Source of the DNA: Paratinospora sagittata
Lineage: Eukaryota; Streptophyta; Magnoliopsida; Ranunculales; Menispermaceae
Direction: 5' to 3'
Length of the DNA: 64,000 bases
Assembly (NCBI GenBank): GCA_035771175.1
Contig: CM069597.1
Span: 11,009,001 to 11,073,000, forward strand
Shown here piece after piece: positions 10,240 through 23,428 of the stretch (position 1 is the stretch's first letter; the number at the start of each line of letters is the position of its first letter). The position numbers were made by a program, and so were the translations under genes. The notes under the pieces are model-generated. The model was given only the letters and a program-made list of their open reading frames with translations. It made no database searches and had not been told where the DNA came from.

Positions 10240-13132
10240 TGTAGCACCCGTGCCTTTAGGTGACGTCATTTTGACCCATAGTGTACCCGCAAAGTACCAG
10301 TATACGTATTCGTATACGTATGTGTATATATATTTTGATGCTCGAAGCACGTAAGTTCGAGTGTCTTTGCATGATTTTAGGTCATAAGGAGTGCGCATGA
10401 AGCTTCGGAACCATCGGAGACCTGTTCGAAGTCAAAACATGTCGAGAACGGTGTTTTGGATCCAGTGGAGCTCTCTTCATAGAGGAAGAGATTTCTATCA
10501 CAAATTACATCAATGGTTTGATCTCCTAAATCCATGGTCCGATTGAGCTGAAATTATTTCCGCTCATTCTTATGTGATATATCTTCATTAGGAACGGTGA
10601 AGATCTTGATCGAAGTTACCTACTATGAGTTATAAGACTCCAAACATTGTTTCACAGATTTTCGGAGTTTCTTACGCAGTTTTGATCAAACTGTTAGATC
10701 TCGCAATCCCAAAGTTGGATTGAGTTGCACGTTTACCAGAATGTTGGTAACGGACTCATTCAACTTTTGAACGGTTAAGATTTTAAATTGGTGGGTATTT
10801 TGAAAGAAATTGACTATCTAAGTGCAAGTATTGTAACAGGAAAACTAATTTTTTGATAGTTTTTGATAACTTTTAGTTGTGGGCCCAAGCTTGTCTATTG
10901 AAGCAACCAAAACGTAATTTTAGGTTCATTTGCTCATTTCTAAGCCAGAAAAGAGAGAAAAGAGCTGGAGAGGAGAAAAGGAGAGGAAAATTAGGGTTTG
11001 GTGGTTTCTTGCTCAAGAACACCTAAGGTTTGCATTTTTCCTCCATTTCTTCCTTGAATCTCTCTATTAGCTGCATGATAGCTGTATTTTGAGCATGAGG
11101 GTTTCATTTTGATGCGTGCATTGTGATGAACCTTGGATGGGTGGAAGACCAAAGTTGGAGTTGAGTCTTGCATGTCACATATGTGTGATTAGAGAGTGTG
11201 AGGAGTGCACTAATGGTGAAACCCCCAATTTCTAGCAAGTAATTTGAAGGGTTAGTTCAAATGACCTATACTTAGTTTATGACCTTAGACTTTTTCAAAA
11301 TCTTTGCATTTCAACTATGTTGACCTAGTGGCCATCGTGGATGATTCCATGTTGCAAGATCAGTAAAATTCATGGCTGAACATGGTGGCCTAGTGTAAAA
11401 TTGGCAATATGGCCTATGTATGAAAATTTTCCAATTTGGGGCTTTTGATGCTCTTGATATAAAATTTGGAAAATTATGCAATGTAGGTCTAATTGGACAT
11501 GATTAGGGTTGTTTGATAATTGAATTCAGTGGGTTCTCATAATGGACACCCTAAGGTTGACTAAGTTTGATCTAGGCTAAGTATTTGGCATTTTTCATGT
11601 ACTTTGACAATTTTGTATGTAATTTGGGGTTTTGCCCAAACTGGGACTTCTCACCCAAAGCAAGTCAATTTATGAAATTGACTTGAGGATTGTTTAATTG
11701 GACCCAAATTGAGTAGAATCATGGGTTTAAAATGTTAGAACTTATGTTAAATTGATATGACTTAGTTCATTTTGACCTTATGTTTTATATTGGCCTAATT
11801 GGGGTTTTGACCAAGACTTGATCAATTGATGAAATTGACTTGATGTATAGTCTAATTGACCCTAATTATAATTGAATTTCATGTATATTAGTGGTTGGAT
11901 CATGGGAACACCCTATTACATTCAATTTAGGTCAATCTTAGTTTAATTGAGTCTAAATGATCAAGTTGGGCAATATGGAAATTGGCTCAAGGGGGTAATC
12001 AATTTAGAACTTAATTGACTTTAGATTGGGTTTGAACATGGGGTTTTGACACACTTTATGACTGATTTTCAGTTGTGTGAACCATGTTATTTCCAGGTTT
12101 TGTGATTGATCTTGAACACGTTTAGTCAATTGGAGAGTTTTGGCGGTTGGATTGGCTAGACTTAGCCAATCAAGTGTGAGTGTCCTTTTACTTTTGGATT
12201 ATTTATATGTGGCATTGTAGTATATAAATGTTTTAAATGCTTATGTATGATGGTATGCATGTTTTAATATTCCATGAAATACATTTGAGCATAATTCATT
12301 GGGATGACAATTTAGGTTGAGGCTCCTAGTTGGAATTTCCTCTTTTTGGAAATTCTCGTAAGTCCAGCGGCAATCCCAGTTGTGTACCTAGCAGAAGGTT
12401 TTATGGCTTGTGTATGGGTGGGTTAGTTTAGGCTAATCTTACGTGCTACACAACCCCAAAAATCCTATTAGAATACGAGTATTGTGTGTGTTCAGGTACT
12501 GTGCGTAGCGCACCAGCCTTGAACCCCCGTACTCCGGAGGTGTTAGGATTGCATGAGCATGACTACAAATGTTATGCATCGTCTTATGTATGACTTGATC
12601 CATTATGTTAGCATGTATGTAATGTATTTCACCATCATGATATTTCAAATGTTTTATGATCTTACCATGTTTTATAAATGCACGTATATGCCATTTGTAA
12701 ATAACATTCACTGAGCTGGCTGTAGCTCACACCTCACCATATTCTTTCAGGATCTGATAGAAAAGGAAAAGGGAAGGCTTGACTGCGGAGCGTCCCTTGT
12801 TTCTGTTTCATGTAGGTGTTGTACATTTAGTTTTGTATTTTGATAATTATGTACATGATAACACCTAGTAATTGTATATTTAACACATAGTTGGGATGTG
12901 TTGGGTTTTGTATCATTTTGAAGACTCTGAAATTTTATATTTGTAAAAATTTGGAGAAGTAATATTTTATTTCATTATGATCATGTTAGTTGGTTGTTAA
13001 GGATGTACTTTTATATCTTTTTGGGGATTCGTATATGTATTCGAGAGCTGACGGAACGTCGGGTGTACCGACAGAGGGTATACTTGAAGGTTCCTGTGCC
13101 GGTCATGACGTCACATAGAGTGGGTCGTGACA
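10240..13132 (+). mobile_element. Element C 5' LTR
   Basis: 2,893 bp LTR from TGTAGCACCC to GTCGTGACA, near-identical to the 3' LTR at 18021-20914. The outer flanks agctc (10235-10239) and atctc (20915-20919) form a TSD with one mismatch. U3 contains ATACGTAT palindromes near 10300-10320. The TATA-like site near 10895 reads ctattgaag, against ctatttaag in the 3' LTR. A possible R-U5 intron runs from AAG|GTTTGC (11028) to TTTCAG (12750), preceded by CACTGAGCT…AGCTCACACC. A near-perfect palindrome (CAAGTCAATTT/AAATTGACTTG) lies at about 11661-11685. Confidence 0.92.
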
Positions 13133-13136
13133 ACTA

Positions 13137-13148
13137 TGGTATCAGAGC
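13137..13148 (+). other. Primer-binding site of element C
   Basis: TGGTATCAGAGC, complementary to initiator tRNA-Met, four bases after the 5' LTR. Confidence 0.92.
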
Positions 13149-13309
13149 AAATGTTTTAAGTTTAAAATCCTTAAAAAGAATAAAAGACTTATATGATATT
13201 ATGATTGCCTTTATGAGTATGATTATAGTTCCTGGATTGTGATCCTGATTGAGCTTTTCCTTATTGTGAATTTCAGATATTTACAAGAGAGGAAAGAGCA
13301 GGATCAACC

Positions 13310-14881
13310 ATGGGCCCAGAGGAACGCCTTAGGCTTATAGAGGCAGTCTTAGAGGCCACTCAGCAGCAGCAGCCCCAGATTCTCAAGTTGCTAGGCCGTA
13401 CGCAGGGTGTTAGGCCACCACCGCAGGGTGATGTAGCAGCGGCTGTAGAACACAGTAGTGTGGCAGCAGTAATAGGGGATCAGGCAGAGCAGGCAGGACC
13501 AGCTGGGGTCCAGCATGCCGTAGTTGGGGAGACTGAGGCTGAGCGGGCAGAGAAGGACCGCTATGAGAAGGTTATGAAAGCCTTCAAGAATCAGAATCCT
13601 GCTGAGTTTCTGGGAGGTCTTGATTTAGAGCTTGCTAAGGGATGGTTGACTCGGATGGAAACCATTTTCAGTGATATGAGGGCGCTTGAGCATGATAAGG
13701 TCAAGCTTGCTAGGTTTAAGCTGATTGACAAGGCTAACAAATGGTGGGAATGGGTGGAGCATCTCGAGGGTGAGGTCCGGACATGGACTAGATTCAAGGA
13801 GTTGTTCTTTGTAGAGTTCTATCCACTGGCCGAGAGGGATCAACGTCGGATCCAATTTCTACATTTGACCTAGGGCAACATGTCCGTGAGAGAGTATGAG
13901 CAAGAGTTCAACAGGTTGGCACTCTTTGCTCCAGAGATGGTTTCTACCGATGAGCTGAGGATGCAGAAGATACGGGATGGTTTTCGAGACCGTATTCGTT
14001 AGGGTTTGGCACTGGGTGGCATGCAGACCTATGCGTAGGCTATGGGGCAAGCCGCAGATTTTGTGACCGCAGAGGCCAATTCTCGGATGAGATTACCTGC
14101 AACAGTCCAAGCACCCACAGCTCCTACAGTTCAGACTCAGCAGGCAAGGTCAGTGGCACAATATTTCAGTGGCAGGAGAAGCCGACGTAATAAGAGGTCG
14201 AGATTCAGCGGCAGTGGATAAAAGGCATCTATAGCCTCTGCTCCAGTATCAGTGGTACCACCAGCCGCGGGTCAGAGTGTTCAGATTTTTAGTCAATCCC
14301 GGCAGCAGCAGCAGAGTTTTGTCAAATCTGGTGGACAGTGGACAGCAGACAGCCGGGGCCGAGCGCAGGTTGTATCTTTTACACTTAGAGTACTGAGGCC
14401 GATTGTGTGTTATGGTTGTGGGACTCCAGGGCATAAGAAGAACCGGTGTCCACAAAGGATGCCTTTTGGTAAGTTTAGTCCTACATCTGTATCTACTAGA
14501 GAGCAGGCCAGAGCTGTTACGCAGGCAGATCCTGAGGCCAACAAGCAACTAATAGAAGGTACAATCAACATTTGCAATTCTTTGATGTATGTCTTGATTG
14601 ATGCTGGTTCTACTCTGTCATTTATTTCTGGTGGTGTAGTAAAAAGATTGAGATTGTCTACTGTTAGGACTAGTACGCCGTTGATTTTGAGTATGACGGT
14701 CGGTGAGAGAATTTACCCTAATCTGTTATGTGTGGGGTGCATTGTGAGATTCGAGGACCACGAGATGTCTGTTGACCTTAGAGTCTTAGAGTTCCTAGAG
14801 TTTGATGCCATTTTGGGTATGGATTGGCTGGCAGCGTATCACACTCACATTGATTGCTTCGGTAAGAGGGTTATCTTTTAG
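13310..14881 (+). pseudogene. gag-pro: Element C gag and protease
   Basis: The frame opens with ATG at 13310 (MGPEERLRLIEAV). Capsid core: NPAEFLGGLDLELAKGWL, KANKWWEW, TWTRFKELFFVEFYP and SVREYEQEFNRLALFAPEM. The nucleocapsid knuckle CYGCGTPGHKKNRC is intact near 14408-14450. Protease has YVLIDAGSTLSFIS (DAGS at the active site, usual DSGA), then FDAILGMDWLAAYH. It is one frame broken by TAG at 13871, 14000, 14036 and 14879 and TAA at 14219. Several of these stand where gypsy relatives have glutamine, consistent with CAG to TAG transitions. About 520 codons overall, normal for gag-protease. Confidence 0.92.
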
Positions 14882-16390
14882 ATACCCAGAGAGCCAGTCT
14901 TCGTCTTTCGAGGCAGGACTGCATCGAGACCACCTTCCCAGGGTAGATTAGCCATTGATGACGAGGTTGCTACAATGGCGAGTTTGACGCCAGTGGATGA
15001 TGTGGGTCAAAGTATTCATCTAGCAGATATTCCTGTAGTTTGCGACTACCCAGAGGTTTTTCCTGATGAGTTACCTGGCTTGTCGCCTAGGCGAGAGGTA
15101 GACTTTATCATTGCGTTAATGCCCGACACTAAACCCATTTCCATTCCACCGTATCGTATGTCACCGAAAGAGCAGAATGAACTCAGAGCCCAACTTGATG
15201 AGCTGATGGACAAGGGATTTATTTCCCCTAGCATGTCACATTGGGGAGCACATGTGTTGTTCATTAAGAAGAAAGATGGGAGTCTTTGTTTGTGTATAGA
15301 CTATCGTCAACTAAATAAGGTGACTGTGAAGAAAAAATATCCACTTCCTCGTATTGATGACTTGTTTGACCAACTGATTGGGGCCAAGTTCTTTTTGAAG
15401 ATTGACTTGAGGTCTAGGTACCATCAATTGAGGATGAGAGATGAGGATGTGCCGAAGACTGCTTTCGAATGAGGTATGGACATTACGAGTTTCTGGTGAT
15501 GCCCTTCGGGTTGACTAATGCACCAGCTATGTTCATGGATTTGATGTAGAGAGTGTTCAGGCCGTACCTTGACCAGTTCATTATAGTCTTCATCGATGAT
15601 ATCCTAGTCTATTCTAAGACAAGAGAGGATCATGAGCGTCATCTTAGAGTTACCTTGCAGACATTGTTGGAGCATAGGCTGTATGCCCAGCTGAGCAAGT
15701 GTGATTTCTGGATGACGGAGGTGAAATTATTGGGTCATGTGGTTAGTGCAGAAGGTATTTTTGTTGATTCTGCTAAGGTTGAGGCCATCATTGATTGGCT
15801 AAGACCTACCACAGTGACCGAGATTCGTAGCTTTCTGGGTTTAGCTGGCTATTACAGGAAGTTCGTGAAAGACTTTTCCACGATATCCGTGCCGATGACT
15901 AAGCTGACTCAGAAGAACGTGGCCTTCACGTGGTCGGATGCCTGTGAGAGAGGTTTCAGGGAGTTGAAAAAGAGGTTGACTACAGCTCCATTGTTGATTC
16001 TTCCAGAGCTTGGGAAAGAGTTAGTGATTTATACTGATGCATCACTCTTAGGTCTGGGATGTGTACTGATGCAGGAGGGTCGAGTGGTTGCATATGCATC
16101 TAGATAGCTTAAGGTGCATGAGCACAACTACCCTGTGCATGATTTGGAGCTGGCCGCTACTGTATTTGCACTGAAGCTATGGAGGCACTACCTTTATGGT
16201 GAGAGGTTCACTTTGTTTTCTGATCACAAGAGTTTGAAGTACCTTTTTTATCAGAAGGAGTTGAATATGCGGCAGAGGAGATGGCTCAAGTTACTAAAGG
16301 ATTATGATTTCTCTTTGGAATATCATCCTGGCAAAACCAATGTTGTGGCTGATGCTTTGAGTCGTAAGCGAGCAAGGACTCAGGTGGTTG
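14882..16390 (+). pseudogene. pol: Element C reverse transcriptase and RNase H
   Basis: RT domain order is complete: [67 protein letters not shown] segment, then [11 protein letters not shown] with the FIDD catalytic box at 15589-15600. Connection: [16 protein letters not shown]. RNase [27 protein letters not shown] and [21 protein letters not shown] [15 protein letters not shown] near 16345. A one-base deletion near 15470 shifts the frame, and TAG codons stand at 15547 and 16105. Non-functional but easily recognised. Confidence 0.93.
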
Positions 16391-17936
16391 CTTTTCAGAT
16401 GGCCCAACAGTGGCATTTACTTGAGAGAGTGACTATGATGAGTATACTCTCGAACGCACCACTTACTGAGATATGCGCTCAGATGCACGTGCAGCTTGCA
16501 GATGCCCATATTTCGCCGGTTAGATATTTACAAGAACATTGTCCAGATTATGACATGTGCCGTGGATACGCAGACAGTGTTGACCAGGCCGATTGGCTGA
16601 TTGGCCCAGATGATGTCTTGCGGTATAGAGGGAGACTATGGATCCCATATGATGCTGAGTTGCGTGCTGAGATACTTCGAGAGGCTCACAGGTCTCAGTA
16701 TACTGTTCATCTAGGGGCTACCAAGATGTACCATGATATGAAGAGATCTGTATGGTGGCACGGGATCAAGAAGAGTATTGCTGAGTATGTGCAAAGATGT
16801 GAGGTGTGCCAGCAGGTTAAGGCTGAACACCGGAAGCCTGGAGGTCAGATGCAACCATTGCCCATACCCGAGTGGAAATGGGAACACATCACGATGGATT
16901 TCGTCATGGGATTGCCGAGGTCTCAAGGCAGATTTGATGCCATTTGAGTTGTGGTCGATAGATTGACCAAGAGTGCGCACTTCCTTCCTATGAGCGCCAG
17001 GGACTCTGTGGATAGACTGAGCAGATTATATGTGGGAGAGATTGTGACATTGCATGGAGTGCCCTTGTCTATCGTGTCGGATCGAGATCCACGATTTACA
17101 TCGAGGTTTTGGCAGGCCTTGCAGACTCGATTTGGGAACTGCCTCCGACTCAGTACAACATTTCATCCTCAGACGGACGATCAGTCCGAGTGAGTGATTC
17201 AGATGCTGGAGGATATGCTCAGGTCTTGAATTTTAGAGTTCGATGGTGGTTGGGGTGAGCATTTGCCCTTGTGTGAATTTTCTTACAACAACAGTTATCA
17301 GGCTAGCATCGGTATGACACCGTATGAGGCTTTGCGTGGAAGACCCTGTAGATCTCCAGCTTGTTGGTATGAGGTGGGTGATACGCAGCTATGGGCCCTG
17401 ATGCAGTTGTTGAGCAGACTGAGAAAGTCAAGCTGATTCGGCAGAGGCTGAAGTCAGCTCAGGACAGGCAAAAAAGTTATTATGATAACCGACATCGACC
17501 GTTAGAGGTTGCTGTGGGAGATCTAGTTTTGCTTAAGGTCTGGCCACTCAAAGGTCAGATGAGGTTCGGTGTCAGTGGGAAACTTGCCCCTAGGTTTATT
17601 GGGACATTCTTGATTGTTGAGAGGATTGGACCAGTAGCGTACAGGTTGGCTCTACCTTCCGAGCTCGAGGGTGTTCATGATGTATTCCACGTATCGATGC
17701 TAAGGAAGTTTAATGAGGATCCATTGAAAGAGTCTTATCCTGATCCAGCTCATGTGCTTGATGTGATTCATCTGCAAGTTGGGGAGGATACGACTTATGA
17801 GGAGTTGCATATTCAGATTGTGGCTCGTAGGGTTCAGAAATTGAGAAATAAGGAAATCCCGCTTGTGCGAGTCAGATGGCAATTCCATGATAATGGAGAG
17901 CAAACCTGGGAGTGCGAGGACCAGATAAGGGAGTAG
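16391..17936 (+). pseudogene. int: Element C integrase with chromodomain-like C-terminus
   Basis: Integrase zinc-binding HHCC region ([18 protein letters not shown]…[11 protein letters not shown]) near 16690-16830. The DDE core has [23 protein letters not shown] and HPQTDDQSE. The C-terminus includes KLAPRFIGTFLIVERIGPVAYRL and a chromodomain-like end IPLVRVRWQFHDNGEQTWE. Stops: TGA at 16945, about 17192 and about 17228, and TAG at 17934. A frameshift lies near 17390. The C-terminal module places C among chromoviruses. Confidence 0.92.
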
Positions 17937-18006
17937 TTCCCCGACCTCTTTACCGACTGAGGTTAGTTCTCTTGCTTTTATTTTTTTTTAGGACAAAAAT
18001 ATTCCT

Positions 18007-18020
18007 AAGTTGGGGAGAGT
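18007..18020 (+). other. Polypurine tract of element C
   Basis: aagttggggagagt immediately before the 3' LTR, the expected plus-strand primer position. Confidence 0.8.
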
Positions 18021-20914
18021 TGTAGCACCCGTGCCTTTAGGTGACGTCATCTTGACCTATAGTGTACCCGCAGAGTACCCATATACGTATTCGTATACGT
18101 ATGTGTATATGTATTTTGATGCTCGAAGCACGTAAGTTCGAGCGTCTTTGCATGATTTTAGGTCATAAAAAGTGCGCATGAAGTTTCGGAACCATCGGAG
18201 ACTCGTTCGACGTCAAAACATGTTGAGAACGGTGTTTTGGATCCAGTGGAGCTCTTTCCATGGAGGAAGAGATTTTTGTCACAAATTACAACAATGGTTT
18301 GATCTCCTAGATCCGTGGTCCGATTGAGTTGAAATTTTTTCAGCTCATTCTTATATGATATATCTTCATTATGAACAGTGAAGATCTTGATCGGAGTTAT
18401 CTACTATGAGTTATAAGACTCCAAACACTATTTCACAGATTTTCGGAGTTTTTTACGCGGTTTTGGTCAAACAGTTAGATCTCGTAATCCCACCGTTGGA
18501 TTAAGTTGCAAGTTTACCAGAATGTTGGTAACTGACTCATTCAACTTTTGACGGCTAAGATGTTAAATTGGTGGGTATTTTGAAAGAAATTGACTATCTA
18601 AGTGCAAGGATTGTACCAGGAAAATTGATTTTTTGATAGTTTTTGGCAACTTTTAGTTGTAGGCCCAAGCTTGTCTATTTAAGCAACCAAAACGTAATTT
18701 TAGGTTCATTTGCTCATTTCTCAGCCAGAAAAGAGAGAATGGAGCTGGAGAGGAGAAAAGGAGAGGAAAATTAGGGTTTGGTGGTTTCTTGCTCAAGAAC
18801 ACCTAAGGTTTGCATTTTTCCTCCATTTCTTCCTTGAATCTCTCTATTAGTTGCATGATAGTTTTATTTTGAGCATGAGGGTTTCGTTTTGATGCATGCA
18901 ATGTGATGAACCTTGGATGGGTGGAAGACCAAAGTTGGAGTTGAGTCTTGCATGTCACATATGTGTGATTAGAGAGTGTTAGGAGTACACTAATGGTGAA
19001 ACCCCCAATTTCTAGCAAGAAATTGGAAGGGTTAGTTCAAATGACCTATACTTAGTTTATGACCTCAGACTTTTTCAAAATCTTTGCATGTCAACTATGT
19101 TGACTTAGTGGCCATTGTGGATGATTCCATGTTGCAAGATCAATAAAATTTATGGCTGAACATGGTGGCCTAGTGTAAAATTGGCAATATGGCCTATGTA
19201 TGAAAATTTCCAGATTTGGGGCTTTTGATGCTCTTGATATAAAATCTAGAAAATTATGCGATGTAGGTCTAATTGGACATGATTAGGGTTGTTTGATATC
19301 TGAATTCAGTGGGTTCTCATAATGGACACCCTAAGGTTGACTAATTTTGATCTAGGCTAAGTATTTGGCATTTTTCATGTACTTTAACAATTTTGTATGT
19401 AATTTGGGGATTTTGCCCAAATTGGGACTTTTCACCCAAAGCAAGTCAATTTATGAAATTGACTTGGGGATTGTTTAATTGGACCCAAATTGAGTAGAAT
19501 CATGGGTTTAAAATGTTAGAACCAATGTTAAATTGATATGACTTAGTTCATTTTGACCTTATGTTCTATATTGGGCTAATTGGGGGTTTTGACCAAGACT
19601 TAGTCAATTGATGAAATTGACTTGATGTACAGTCTAATTGACCCTAATTATAATTGGATTTCATGTATATTAGTGGTTGGATCATGGGATCACCCTGTTA
19701 CATTCAATTTAGGTCAATCTTAGTTTATTTGAGTCTAAATGATCAAGTTGTGCAATATGGAAATTGGCTCAAGGGGGTAATCAATTTAGAACGTAATTGA
19801 CTTTAGATTAGGTTTGAACATGGGGTTTGGACACACTTTATGACTGATTTTCAGTTGTGTGAACCATGTTATTTCCAGTTCTTGTGATTGATCTTTAACC
19901 CGTTTAGTCAATTGGGGAGTTTTGGCGATTGGTTGGCTAGACTTAGCCAATCAAGTGTGAGTGTTCTTTTACTTTTAGATTATTTATATGTGGCATTGTA
20001 CTATATAAATGTTTTAAATGCTTATGTATGATGGTATGCATGTTTTAATATTCCATTAAATACATTTGAGCATAATTCATTGGGATGACAATTTGGGTTG
20101 AGGCTCCTAGTTGGAATTTCCTCATTTTGAAAATTCTCGTAAGTCTAGCGGCGATCCCAGTTGTGTACCTGACAGAGGGTTTTATGGCTTGTGTATGGGT
20201 AGGTTAGTTTAGGCTAATCTTACGTGCTGCACAACCCCAGAAATCCTATTAGGATACGAGTATTGTGTGTGTGTTTAGGTACAGTGTGTAGCGACCAACC
20301 TTGAACCCCCGTACTTAGGAGGTGTTAGGATTGCATGAGCGTGACTACAAATGTTATGCATCGTCTTATGTATGACTTGATCCATTATGTTAGCATGTAT
20401 GTAATGTATTTCACCATCATGATATTTCAACTATTTTATGATCTTACCATGTTTTATAAATGCACGTATATGCTATTTGTAAATAACATGCACTGAGCTA
20501 GTTGTAGCTCACACCTCACCATCTTCTTTCAGGATCTGATAGAAAAGGAAAAGGGAAGGCTTGACTGCGGAGCGTCCCTTGTTTTTTTTTCATATAGGTG
20601 TTTTACATTTAGTTTTGTATTTTGATAATTATGTACATGATAACATCTACTAATTGTATATTTAACACATAGTTGGGATGTGTTGGGTTTTGTATCATTT
20701 GGAAGACTCTGGAATTTTATATTTGTAAAAATTTGGAGAAGTAATATTTTATTTCGTTATGATCATGTTAGTTGGTTGTTAAGGATGTACTTTTATTTCT
20801 TTTTGGGGATTCGTATATGTATTTGAGAGCTGACGGGACGTCGGGTATACCGACGGAGGGTATACACGAAGGTTCCCGTGCTGGTCATGACGTTAGGTAG
20901 AGTGGGTCGTGACA
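18021..20914 (+). mobile_element. Element C 3' LTR
   Basis: 2,894 bp, TGTAGCACCC…GTCGTGACA. It is very similar to the 5' LTR with scattered substitutions and small indels, which suggests a fairly recent insertion compared with its host B. The TATA-like box ctatttaag is at 18675-18683. Two ATACGTAT palindromes lie 12 bp apart near 18084-18112. It carries the same R-U5 donor/acceptor signature as the 5' LTR. The flanking sequence (atctc) resumes the B LTR. Confidence 0.92.
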
Positions 20915-22169
20915 ATCTCTGTCTTTTCTCATGCAACAAACTTCATATACATGTACAAACATTCAATTAAACATAATATGATGACATAAATGATGAAATA
21001 AGATTGAGATTCTACTCACAACCAAAATTGCAAGAATACTCGTCTCCACACTACCAACTCACTAGCTTCCTTTATTTAAACCTCCACACATCATTATTTC
21101 ACATTTTCATATCAATACAATTACCCAACATCTCATTCTATTTTCACAATCAACTTATTACATTTTCACATTAGAAATCATCAATTAAGTCAATGTCACA
21201 TGTTCTTAACCTTATTGTCCCTATTCCTTTACTATCTCCAAAATTTGAAAATCTACTAATTTCCATCCTAAATTCAATTTTTCAGCAATTACCATTTGAA
21301 AACAGTGGAAATTAACATTAAAGCTAATCCTACATGTTTCCACCATCATCTCCCCCAATTTTCCAGCTAGGTTAACCCTCGAATTTGAATTGCTCAACTA
21401 TGCAACCACGAATTTGATGTATAAACCCCAAATAAGCATGATTTCTAAGAAATTTGGGTTAACAAATACAATTCCCACCATTTCCAACCATTTCCCAACT
21501 TAGAACACCAAAACCCTAGGTTGAGAAACTCCCAATCCATCATCTATTGTGAAATCTATATGGTTAGAAAGATTTCATTCATGCCCAACAACATTTTTAT
21601 GGAGAAGAATTGAAGAAAGCACATACCTTGGCTCAGATTTGGCGAAGTTTCCCCTCCGGAACCCTTCTTCTCCTCCTTTCTCTTTCTTTCCTTTCGTTCT
21701 TGCTAAAATGAGGAAGTGAAAATCAATTTGCGTGTTTTATTTCACTTACACCGACCCACCGACTTTCTTTTAAAAAAAAACCAGATTTTAACGTGCTCAC
21801 GGGTTCCTGAACTTTCTTTTGGTCTCTGGTTTACGCAAGGAGCACGCTTCTCCCTTTAAGGAGTGCGCTCCTCCCTTTCCCTAAAAATTACCCCTCTCGG
21901 ATTTTCGCAAGGAGCACGCTTCTCCCCTGCCTAGAAACTTCCTTTTTGTTTTCAGCACAAAGGAGCGCGCTCCTCTCCTCTTGGGAGCGTGCTCCTAAGC
22001 CCATTTTGTCATTTTTTTCTACTTTTCCACCTATTTTTTTTCCCTGATTGGTCTCCCAATCAAATTTACATTATTAAACACACATCAAACACCACAACAT
22101 CATACAATCCGTACTCATAATCACACTAAAAGTTTGGGGTCCCATTTTATGAAATTGAGGGTCGTTACA
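20915..22169 (-). mobile_element. Element B 5' LTR, U3-side part
   Basis: Upstream part of the B LTR. On the minus strand it starts TGTAACGACCC at 22169. Together with 9146-10239 the LTR is about 2.35 kb. It contains the palindromic array at 21838-21997 and a strong donor-like CAAG|GTATGT at 21626, the 5' half of the R-U5 intron-like signature whose acceptor is at 9641. No coding frame. Confidence 0.8.
21838..21997. repeat. U3 array of GGAGCGCGCTCC palindromes (element B)
   Basis: Five copies of a 12-14 bp dyad related to AGGAGCGCGCTCCT: starts at about 21838, 21859, 21909, 21960 and 21983, separated by 20-50 bp of T/C-rich spacer. The copy at 21960 is a perfect palindrome. The same core recurs in the unrelated LTR M at 51641-51975. 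Confidence 0.8.
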
Positions 22170-23139
22170 ACCCCTAATTTCTCACATTATGATCATTAGA
22201 TCAACAACCAAAATAAACATACCAAAAGTGCTCCTATTACTAATATCAAGTAATGCAACCATTTGATCACCATACTACTAAAATAAAACCGGGTATGCTA
22301 ATATTTATCAAGGACAATTTCTTTAGTCATGATCGCTCATCATATGAAATGTTAAGATAAAATAAATCAATGATATTAAAAATTTGTAAAATACACCCTG
22401 ATCTGATCACACTCAGTTGATCATATGAAAAATCAAAATAGTTCAGCTTATCAAATTTTGCAAGTCTATGCTGATCCAATCATATGTGGTAAGACTAGTA
22501 TACATACTATACACTCACTGTGATGCCCCATATGGTAATAAAAAAAATCTTCAGAAATCATTGTTTGTATATATAAGGTCATAAGTTTGAAATGCCCCAA
22601 GAGACCCTAACGTCAACTCAAATCATTTATTATTGTCATAAGATTCTTAAACCTTGAGTCTCAATATGTATATATATTTATCTAGATCTGGACCTTGTAG
22701 TTTTCATATAGTCATTGCCTCTTCAATTAATGATTAAAATGCTTAATCTTACGAACGATCCTTCATCTTTTATAATATTTCATTGTTCTTTCAATAGTTT
22801 GGTTGTTACTGTGATCACCATAAGTTCACTATATTAAAAGATATTTAATCCTAATTATCTAGCTAGATCTATAGTTCGCTGTAATCATCTAATCGCAATA
22901 TCCTATTAAGGGCCAGAAAAACCTTGAAAATGAAAATTTTCCTTGTATCTATTTTCAAGTTACCATTGCACAACCTTCATGCCAAAAAATATCTCTTTCC
23001 TAGGTGCCACATGGCAGAGGGTGCCACGTGTTAGAAAGAATCTTCTTTTCTCGGGGGACCTTCCTCAAGGTACTTCTCTTATGTAACTAATTTTATTCAG
23101 TATTATTTATTTATTATCCTAAGTCTAATTCCTAGGATA
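22170..23139. other. Unassigned AT-rich DNA
   Basis: No coding frame is supported. TGTGATGCCCCATATGG at about 22518 resembles a gypsy LTR start on the plus strand, but no matching end is seen. A short direct repeat GGTGCCACATGG / GGTGCCACGTG lies near 23002-23030. Confidence 0.5.
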
Positions 23140-23335
23140 TTACACTATGCGTATATTAAGGCACTCGATGCGCTACCATGTTGGTGATTGACCGATGTGC
23201 ATACTGAAGGATCGATGAGCATACTGAGGTGGTATACGACCAATGCGCATACCAAGGGGTCGACACGCCTATTGAGGTGGTAACAACAGGTGCTCGTACT
23301 GAGGGATCGACCCGCATATCGAAGTACCATAAATA
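23140..23335. repeat. Degenerate minisatellite, block 1
   Basis: About seven imperfect units of 22-25 bp built around GATCGACGCGCATACTGAGG-like sequence (for example cgatgagcatactgagg, cgacacgcctattgagg, cgacccgcatatcgaag). It is GC-rich in an AT-rich setting. Related units recur at 24695-24906. Confidence 0.65.
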
Positions 23336-23428
23336 ATATACAATTAATATAAATAGATTAATATAAACCACATATTTATGGATTGCTCATGATATTGATA
23401 TTAATATAATTATTATATTATAGATATA

